From Erysipelotrichaceae bacterium (GTDB lineage Bacteria; Bacillota_I; Bacilli_A; Erysipelotrichales; Erysipelotrichaceae), in assembly GCA_017454765.1 (NCBI GenBank), contig JAFTCJ010000021.1, forward strand, positions 124,001-188,000: 64,000 nucleotides of DNA, given 5' to 3'. The notes under the pieces are model-generated. The model was not told the DNA's origin. It searched no databases and worked only from the letters and a program-made list of their open reading frames with translations. The position numbers and the translations under genes are program-made. Each line of letters begins with the position of its first letter. Position 1 is the stretch's first letter. This document shows, one piece after another, positions 58,361-64,000 of this stretch.

Positions 58361-58975
58361 ATGAAAAAACTGTTATTTTTCTTATCTTTCATCATTCTGA
58401 CCGATCTTTTTTCTTTTATTTATCTGAAACAGCTGATGGATAAAAGAACGGCCTTTTCTTTTGAATCCCACACAAAACCCCTGATCTATCAGAAAAGAGA
58501 TATCGTACTCAAGGATGTTGATGATTTTGTATTTGAAGATTATTTTTCTGTCCTTTCCGCTGGCAGCATCACTATCTCATATAAAACAGACGGGGATCAG
58601 ATAAAGGTTTTCATGGATGAAGAAGAATACGAATTTCCTTACGAAATTATCCCTCCGGAAGTCATAACTGTTGAAAAAATCGTATACAAAGAAAAAGAAG
58701 TCATCAAGGAAACAGTCACAGAAGGGAACAGAAACGAAAACGGAACTGTTTCATATGAGACAGAGGCCGATTACTTCTATCTGAAGAATCAATCACTGAG
58801 CTTTGAAAAGGGGACGGATATTTCTGTTATCATCCGTGAGATCACTGATTCCGTCGATACCAATCAGGATGTTTCTGTCGATTATTCACAGCTCAATCCG
58901 AATCAGACAGGCACTTATCAGGTGTTTTTCATGACAAAATCACAGAAATACGATATTTTTGTAAATATTTTTTAG
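58361..58975 (+). CDS. Secreted/anchored protein with Ig-like domain, competence-linked by promoter
   Basis: A 204-residue protein with an N-terminal membrane helix or uncleaved signal (KKLLFFLSFIILTDLFSFIY), a beta-rich middle, a charged linker (EKIVYKEKEVIKETVTEG) and a C-terminal Ig-like fold (DVSVDYSQLNPNQTGTYQVF) like those of DUF5011/Cry22-type domains. The only ribosome site is GGAGA (58343-58347), which sits in the loop of the greA terminator and is free only in transcripts starting at P1. The gene seems to be under sigma-H-like control. Precise role unknown; a surface or periplasmic-space partner in DNA uptake is possible. Confidence 0.75.
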   Translation: MKKLLFFLSFIILTDLFSFIYLKQLMDKRTAFSFESHTKPLIYQKRDIVLKDVDDFVFEDYFSVLSAGSITISYKTDGDQIKVFMDEEEYEFPYEIIPPEVITVEKIVYKEKEVIKETVTEGNRNENGTVSYETEADYFYLKNQSLSFEKGTDISVIIREITDSVDTNQDVSVDYSQLNPNQTGTYQVFFMTKSQKYDIFVNIF

Positions 58976-59000
58976 GATTTTGGCATTTTCCGGCGAATAA
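58972..59000 (+). promoter_or_regulatory. Sigma-H/ComX-type promoter P2
   Basis: TTAGGATTT (58972-58980), 11-nt spacer, GGCGAATAA (58992-59000). It overlaps the stop codon of the preceding gene, as P1 does. The predicted start near 59007 leaves a short leader with GGAGG before the ATG at 59020. Confidence 0.7.
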
Positions 59001-59019
59001 AGATATGGAGGTATCATTT

Positions 59020-60822
59020 ATGAAACGAATACTGAAATATCTTATTGTTTTATTGCTTATCTGTTCTTCCTTCCGGAATACCTATGCCCAGGAATGTGAG
59101 GACATGTCAAAATGGTCTTTCAAGATCCTCTTGCAGAATGCTGACCAGATGGATGAACTGAAGATCGTCCGTTACAGAAACAAAGAAAGCGGCAGATACG
59201 GTTTCTGCATGGAACCGGAAGTCGATTTTTCTCCCAGAGACAATGAATACTTCAGGAACGACTGGTTCAATGAAGAAATATACGACATATTCAGAGCATT
59301 CGAAGAACTAGGTGAGGATTATTATATCGCAGCTCAGCTGATGATATGGGAGTACAATACCGGAATCAGATATTCATTTGACGGCAAAGATGCATCGGAT
59401 TACGGAGAAGATGAAATCAAAGGAAAGATCGCATCTTTTGCAGAAGAAGAGATGACTGTATCAGAATACGAAAGTGGAGCTGAGATCGGAAAGATCACTT
59501 CAATTCATATCGAACATCTGGATGAACTCGATATCGTGCACAGTGATGTAAAAATACTGGATTTTAATGAAGATACGATCAGATTTATTCTCGAAGAAGA
59601 TACAGAAAACGAACTTTCCATCGATCTGAAAGCAAAACACGATGAAACATACGGTTCCGTTCTGTATCATTCCGAGAGTTCACAGGATCTTTATTCCTAT
59701 GAAGGGGATTATCAGACAGTCAATCCGGTTCATGTCAGGATCAATGCAGAAAAAGGTGTTTTCACGCTGAATTTCTCAAAAACAGATTTATCAGGCAATC
59801 CTGTTGCAGGTGCACAGTTCACTGTCTATGAGATCACAGATAAAGGAGATGAGCAAATCTGCATCATAGCTGCCGAAAAAGACATCGATCTCAGGCAGAT
59901 CACAGAAAACTATGAATCTGTGAAAGAAATATCTGTTTCGGAAAGATATGATAAATATCTTGACGGTTATTTGATTCGCGCTGAAGAACCAGGCTATTTT
60001 GACTGTCAGATCATGACGGAAGATTCTTCTTTCATTCAAAGAGTATATGTATGTAGCGATATATCATTAAGCGAAGGAATGCTGAAAAGATATCGTGTCA
60101 GAAAGATCAGTGACTGCATTTCCGGTTCTGATCAGGTCAATACGATCAATCATCTTGAATCAGGAAAGAAATATCTTTTATGTGAAAGCAAGCCGAAAAA
60201 CGGATATTCCTTTGTTTCCGATCCCTGTGTATTGGCAGATGAAGAAACAGCTGCTGATCATATCTTTTCTTTTGTGAATCGGATCAGAAACTATGATTTC
60301 ATACTGTATAAGGAGAATCCGGATCATGATATCCTGCTCAACGGAGCCCATTTTACTGTCCGATATAAAGAAAGCGGAATTGAAAAAGAAAAAAGATTCG
60401 TGACCGGTGCACTGAATATCATACAGGAGAATGATCATCAATTTGTTCTGTACCGACATGAAAATGACGGCAATATCTATGTCGGAGAATTCACTGACGG
60501 AACATTCATCAAAGAAGATGCAGTACCAGGAAAATACCATATTCTGCAGACAGATGAAATAAATGTAAACGATAGTTCATTATTAGAAGATACAGTTGAA
60601 GTAATTCCGGGAGCTTTTCAGATCAGTGATATTCCTTATGATTCCATCATATCGGTAACGGAGACAGAAGCACCGAAAGGCTATTACATCGAAGAAGCGC
60701 AGTTCACGATCGATTCGGATATCGATTATTCTCTTATCGTATCAAAAAACTATCGTGTCAACTCATTTGAGATCATCCCCGGACATAAGCGCAGAATCCC
60801 AAAGACATGTATCGGCGACTGA
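59020..60822 (+). CDS. Thioester-domain/Cna-B surface protein in the comE operon
   Basis: A 600-residue exported protein. A signal peptide (MKRILKYLIVLLLICSS, cleavage near TYA-QE) is followed by a thioester (TQXA-like) domain with Cys63 in YGFCMEP and Gln106 in AAQLMIWEY, the pair expected to form the internal thioester used for covalent adhesion. Two Cna-B/SpaA-type domains follow (about residues 248-424, SKTDLSGNPVAGAQFTVYE; and 425-580, YKENPDHDILLNGAHF with ETEAPKGYYIEE), which often carry isopeptide bonds. The C-terminus reads RRIPKTCIGD and stops: it looks like a sortase signal (IPKTG) with Gly changed to Cys and no membrane anchor. It overlaps comEA by 16 bases and is probably co-transcribed from P2. 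Confidence 0.85.
   Translation: MKRILKYLIVLLLICSSFRNTYAQECEDMSKWSFKILLQNADQMDELKIVRYRNKESGRYGFCMEPEVDFSPRDNEYFRNDWFNEEIYDIFRAFEELGEDYYIAAQLMIWEYNTGIRYSFDGKDASDYGEDEIKGKIASFAEEEMTVSEYESGAEIGKITSIHIEHLDELDIVHSDVKILDFNEDTIRFILEEDTENELSIDLKAKHDETYGSVLYHSESSQDLYSYEGDYQTVNPVHVRINAEKGVFTLNFSKTDLSGNPVAGAQFTVYEITDKGDEQICIIAAEKDIDLRQITENYESVKEISVSERYDKYLDGYLIRAEEPGYFDCQIMTEDSSFIQRVYVCSDISLSEGMLKRYRVRKISDCISGSDQVNTINHLESGKKYLLCESKPKNGYSFVSDPCVLADEETAADHIFSFVNRIRNYDFILYKENPDHDILLNGAHFTVRYKESGIEKEKRFVTGALNIIQENDHQFVLYRHENDGNIYVGEFTDGTFIKEDAVPGKYHILQTDEINVNDSSLLEDTVEVIPGAFQISDIPYDSIISVTETEAPKGYYIEEAQFTIDSDIDYSLIVSKNYRVNSFEIIPGHKRRIPKTCIGD
60798..60804 (+). other. Possible -1 frameshift heptamer C_CCA_AAG
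   Basis: In the frame of the surface protein the codons are atC CCA AAG, an X_XXY_YYZ slippery heptamer. Slipping by -1 enters the comEA frame three bases before its ATG (60807). A weak downstream hairpin (ATC/GAT) is the only visible stimulator. Confidence 0.3.
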
Positions 60823-61277
60823 TCGTTCTTGTTTTTCTATCGTTGTTTCTTTTCTGGCAGTCTTTTTCTGTAGAGAGTATTCCGGCTGAAGAAAACAGAC
60901 GGATTTCTGTCGAAATCAGAGGAGAGATCAAAAACCCCGGTGTTTATGAACTGCGGCTGGGTACGACTTATGAAGATCTGTTTGCTCAGGCTGTCCTGAC
61001 CGATCAGGCCGATATCAGTTCTTTTTCTCTGAATACTCTTCTATATAACAGTCAGCTGATCAATGTTCCTGAGAAAAACAGCAGGAGACTGATCTCCATC
61101 AACTCAGCAAGTGCAGAAGAACTGATACTTTTACCCGGAATCGGTGAAACGATCGCTGAACGTATCATTCAGTATCGGAGAGAAAAGGGGAGTTTTCTTG
61201 CACTGGAAGATATCATGAATGTCAAAGGCATCGGCTATGCGAAATTTTTTCAGATCAGAGAATATATCACTCTTTAG
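60807..61277 (+). CDS. comEA: Competence DNA receptor ComEA
   Basis: A 156-residue membrane-anchored double-stranded DNA receptor for transformation. An N-terminal helix (RLIVLVFLSLFLFWQSF) anchors it, an SLBB-like domain follows (ISVEIRGEIKNPGVYELRLG, ~residues 33-90), then a double helix-hairpin-helix (INSASAEELILLPGIGETIA, MNVKGIGYAKFFQI). No Shine-Dalgarno sequence precedes the ATG, so it depends on translation of the overlapping surface-protein gene. comEC follows with an overlap; comEB is absent, as in many genomes. Confidence 0.93.
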   Translation: MYRRLIVLVFLSLFLFWQSFSVESIPAEENRRISVEIRGEIKNPGVYELRLGTTYEDLFAQAVLTDQADISSFSLNTLLYNSQLINVPEKNSRRLISINSASAEELILLPGIGETIAERIIQYRREKGSFLALEDIMNVKGIGYAKFFQIREYITL

Positions 61278-63057
61278 AATTGCTCTGTTTCTTAGTCTTT
61301 CGTATTATTTCCGTAACATATGGGTTTTGATTCTATCTGTCTTATATTTCTTTCTGCTGAACAGAAAAGAATGTATGGTTTTTATTCTGCTGTCGACTAT
61401 GATCATTCTTTCCGACAATCATCGGTATGATATTATTCCGATCGGAATTGTTGAAAAGAAAGATTCTTCCTGTGTGACGGTCGACAAATTCTTTTATAAA
61501 GTCAGACTGTTCACAGATGATGAACCCGATTACGGAGATATACTTCTGTTTTATGAAAAATGTGACAGGACGGATACACAGTCACTCATCAGAAAGAATA
61601 TACTGTTCAGCAAAGAAGCTGCTTTCAGAAAAATCGCCGATCTGAAGATCAGAAAAATCATCCGGAACAGGATCGGTTCACTGGACAGTGAAACAGGCAG
61701 TTTTATCACCAGGATCATTTATAACGAGTATACAGACAGCGAAAATATGGTACAGCTGGGATACGGACTTTTTGCGTATTATTGTTTCAGCAGATTACGT
61801 AAAAGATCTGTCCCGGTCTGTCTGATCACGCTGTTTCTGTATTCACTGTGTTTCTGTTTTGAAAACAAATTCTTTCTGATCTTCATTGACTGTATCTGCG
61901 ATCTGATCAAGGCACGGAAGGATACGAAAACAGCTTTGCGGATACTTCTGTTTCTCTTTCTCAATCCGTTGCTTCTGACGAATAAGGGGATACTGATACC
62001 GATCCTTCTGGATCTGTATTCCTTATTTGATTTTGATCTTTGTTTCCATACTTTTCTGGTACTGGTATTTTCTTTCTGTTTTCATGAGATCAGTCTACTG
62101 AATATCTTATTTTATGAAATCTGTATCAGATACAGGATATTTCTTTTTCTGTTTTCTGTGCTGATACTGCTTTTTCCTTTTCTGGGACCCTTGTTCCGCA
62201 GATTCACCGATCTGTTTTCCTTTCTGTTTGTCAGAAACATACATCTCAGAGTCTCTGTTTCAGCGTTCTCTCTTCTTATATTCCTTCTGATCAGGAAAAG
62301 AATACAGATCAGAAAAACTTATATCGAAATGTTCTTGATGATCATCCTGCTGGCTCTGCCTTTTAAAGATCTGTTTTTTCAGGTCACTTTCATCGATGTG
62401 GGGCAGGGCGATGCGATCATGATACACTATCCGTTTTCTTTTACCTGCGTGCTGATCGATACCGGTTCCTCCTATCAGTATCAGAAACTGAAAAACGAAT
62501 TATACAGTCATCATATCTACCGCATCAGTGATCTGATCATTACACATGATGATGAAGATCATAACGGAAATCTGGAAAAACTGAAAGAAGATTTCATTAT
62601 AGAAAGGATTATCGATGAAGGCTGTGATTTTGATTACCGGAACATCACTTTGAAATATCTGAAATTGGGTGTCCATGACAATGACAACGATAATTCACTG
62701 GTGTATTCGCTGAATGTGAACGGTATTGATTTCCTGTTTACTGGAGATATCTCCAAAGATGCGGAATGTGATCTCATCAGGATGTACGGACCTTTGGATA
62801 TCGATGTGCTTAAAGTATCGCATCACGGGTCCAGAAGCGGCAGCAGCCGGTTTTTCATTTCATCAATCCTGCCTGAGATCGCTGTGATTTCAACATCAGG
62901 CAACTACAATCATCCTCATCAGGAAGTGCTTGATATACTGAACTCCTATAATGTCAGGATACTCAGCACAAAGCAGTCAGGTTCCGTTTCCGTTTTCATC
63001 ACGCGCTTCTTCTCATTTGTGAAAACCGCTCATAACGAATTTGTTATAATGGGATAG
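61219..63057 (+). CDS. comEC: Competence DNA channel ComEC
   Basis: A compact 612-residue ComEC/Rec2 protein (Bacillus ~776) forming the channel for single-stranded DNA. A short N-terminal membrane part and OB-like segment (DSSCVTVDKFFYKVRLF) precede a helix-rich competence domain (~residues 150-380). The C-terminal metallo-beta-lactamase-like nuclease has FIDVGQGDAIMI, THDDEDHNGN (HxDxDH metal site), LFTGDISKDAE and KVSHHGSRSGSS. The start is uncertain: ATG 61219 (GGAAGA upstream) or ATG 61237. The gene overlaps comEA by up to 59 bases. Confidence 0.93.
   Translation: MSKASAMRNFFRSENISLFRIALFLSLSYYFRNIWVLILSVLYFFLLNRKECMVFILLSTMIILSDNHRYDIIPIGIVEKKDSSCVTVDKFFYKVRLFTDDEPDYGDILLFYEKCDRTDTQSLIRKNILFSKEAAFRKIADLKIRKIIRNRIGSLDSETGSFITRIIYNEYTDSENMVQLGYGLFAYYCFSRLRKRSVPVCLITLFLYSLCFCFENKFFLIFIDCICDLIKARKDTKTALRILLFLFLNPLLLTNKGILIPILLDLYSLFDFDLCFHTFLVLVFSFCFHEISLLNILFYEICIRYRIFLFLFSVLILLFPFLGPLFRRFTDLFSFLFVRNIHLRVSVSAFSLLIFLLIRKRIQIRKTYIEMFLMIILLALPFKDLFFQVTFIDVGQGDAIMIHYPFSFTCVLIDTGSSYQYQKLKNELYSHHIYRISDLIITHDDEDHNGNLEKLKEDFIIERIIDEGCDFDYRNITLKYLKLGVHDNDNDNSLVYSLNVNGIDFLFTGDISKDAECDLIRMYGPLDIDVLKVSHHGSRSGSSRFFISSILPEIAVISTSGNYNHPHQEVLDILNSYNVRILSTKQSGSVSVFITRFFSFVKTAHNEFVIMG
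63042..63050 (+). promoter_or_regulatory. Extended -10 promoter of holA, leaderless
   Basis: TGTTATAAT (TATAAT 63045-63050) inside the last codons of comEC, 7 nt before the holA ATG. Confidence 0.6.
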
Positions 63058-64000
63058 ATGATATATATCATACACGGTCAGGAAGAGTGTTTTATACGCG
63101 ATAAGATCGCCGAGATCTGCAGTCAGTTTCCAGGCGAAATTTTTCGTTTTGACGGATCCGACAGGGATTTCACGATGGATAAAATGCTGGAAGCCTGTGA
63201 AGGCAATTCACTGTTTTCCGATACTTCTGTCGTGCTTGTCAATGAGCCTTATTTCCTCATACGAAAATGCGATGACAGGGAAACGGAAAACCTGCTCAGA
63301 TATGTTTCACAGCCTTTATATGAGACACTGCTGATTTTTTATACCTATCAGAATAATTTCAATTCAAAACTGAAACTGTTCAAGGATATCAGCGCAAATG
63401 CGCAGGTGATCACTTTGAACAGCCTAGATTACCGCAATTTCAACAGCTACGTGAAGACAAGAGTCAATGAAGAAAAACTGGATATCAGTAACGATGCGGC
63501 TTTTCTTTTAAATAACATGTGCAAGCGGAATGCGACCCTGCTCAACAGAAATCTGCAGATCCTGAAACTCTATCCCGACAAGATCGATCAGAAAGCTGTC
63601 AGCAGACTCTGCAGCTCTCTGGATGAAAACGATACTTTTGAACTTGTTAATGCACTTACCGCAAGAGATGTATCCAAAGCACTGGCAGTGGAGAGAAGAC
63701 TCTTAAGTGAAAATGATTCGGCTTTAAGCGTCATCGGTCTGCTGGCGAATCAGTTACGTTTTCTTTACTATATTTCCTATCTGGTTTCACAGGGAAAAAA
63801 GAGAAACGAGATCCTGGAGATCGCCGGTATCAATGAATACCGTCTGAACAAAGCGATGGAATCGCTGAAAGACTTAAGGATGCATCAGATCATCGAACTG
63901 CTTTCTCTGCTGAATGAACTTGATATCAGCTGCAAATCCGATACATCGGTTCCTGATCAGATGCGTTTTGAATTATTCATCCTCAATTTCATGAAGAAAG
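63058..64000 (+). CDS. holA: DNA polymerase III delta subunit, 3' end missing
   Basis: The first ~314 residues of HolA, the clamp-loader subunit that opens the beta ring. It starts MIYIIHGQEECFIRDKI, typical of HolA, with the AAA-like N-terminal domain, VVLVNEPYFL, and the C-terminal helical collar (LIGLLANQLRFLYY-like segment and DLRMHQIIELLSLLNELDI). The frame is still open at the window end; few residues are missing. The comEA-comEC-holA order matches Bacillus. Its own promoter just upstream frees it from competence control. Confidence 0.92.
   Translation, partial: MIYIIHGQEECFIRDKIAEICSQFPGEIFRFDGSDRDFTMDKMLEACEGNSLFSDTSVVLVNEPYFLIRKCDDRETENLLRYVSQPLYETLLIFYTYQNNFNSKLKLFKDISANAQVITLNSLDYRNFNSYVKTRVNEEKLDISNDAAFLLNNMCKRNATLLNRNLQILKLYPDKIDQKAVSRLCSSLDENDTFELVNALTARDVSKALAVERRLLSENDSALSVIGLLANQLRFLYYISYLVSQGKKRNEILEIAGINEYRLNKAMESLKDLRMHQIIELLSLLNELDISCKSDTSVPDQMRFELFILNFMKK

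Noticed and set aside
1-64000. Mollicute genetic code (TGA as Trp)
   Set aside because: TGA ends many genes exactly at conserved C-termini or in ATGA overlaps (for example mtnN, parC, comE region), and Trp is encoded by TGG.
1-64000. CRISPR arrays, insertion sequences, prophage or attachment sites
   Set aside because: No regularly spaced repeats, transposase, integrase or phage genes were seen; gene order is conserved housekeeping throughout.

Overview
This 64 kb window is a stretch of chromosome from a low-to-moderate GC Firmicute, most likely from the Erysipelotrichia (Solobacterium/Bulleidia-like); that placement is an inference. It rests on four T-box leaders, RNase HIII, MutS2, RecD2, Spx, IreB, PlsY, a stand-alone NnrD, a DUF3196-like protein, and gene orders shared with Bacillus (yqeG-yqeH-yhbY-yqeK-rsfS-yqeM; mnmA-recD2-alaS-ireB-DUF1292-mltG-udk-greA; comEA-comEC-holA). 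TGA is a normal stop. I see no rRNA, tRNA, CRISPR array, prophage or insertion sequence. No stretch without a gene exceeds 300 bases; the longest (about 280 bases before yneF) holds a candidate structured RNA.

Layout. 1-3.3 kb: 3' part of pheT, a PfkB sugar kinase and a thioredoxin-like lipoprotein. 3.4-4.4 kb: candidate ncRNA, yneF, a membrane protein. 4.4-8.8 kb: a galactitol-type PTS locus (IIA, class II aldolase, VOC protein, archaeal-type triose-phosphate isomerase, IIB, IIC) with two promoter/cre regions. 8.8-11.5 kb: membrane protein, YjbQ, Gfo/Idh oxidoreductase, plsY. 11.6-16 kb: topoisomerase IV (parE-parC). 16-21 kb: a tightly overlapped ribosome-assembly/housekeeping operon ending in nth. 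21-28 kb: DUF1846, nnrD and a trimeric [FeFe] hydrogenase (hydCBA). 28-33 kb: DUF3196-like gene, trigger factor, Lon, EngB. 33-41 kb: valS and thrS (T-boxes), a hydrolase, proS, rnhC. 41-47 kb: cvpA-mutS2-uvrC-small membrane protein-rmuC. 47-58 kb: trpS (T-box), spx-like, mnmA, recD2, an ECF S component, alaS (T-box), ireB, DUF1292, mltG, udk, greA. 58-64 kb: two secreted proteins, comEA, comEC and the 5' part of holA.

Three patterns run across ordinary gene boundaries. (1) Two adjacent intergenic regions at 58.3 and 59.0 kb carry near-identical sigma-H/ComX-type promoters (AGGATTT, 11-nt spacer, GCGAATAA). They drive a secreted Ig-like protein and a thioester/Cna-B surface protein whose gene overlaps comEA, suggesting a competence regulon that includes a surface adhesin. 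(2) At least nine genes have a -10 box only 6-10 nt before the start codon and usually no ribosome binding site, pointing to widespread leaderless mRNAs. (3) Extended -10 promoters of the form TGTTATAAT recur (parE, ireB, greA, holA). The hydrogenase also carries TSCSP in place of the usual TSCCP at its active-site motif.
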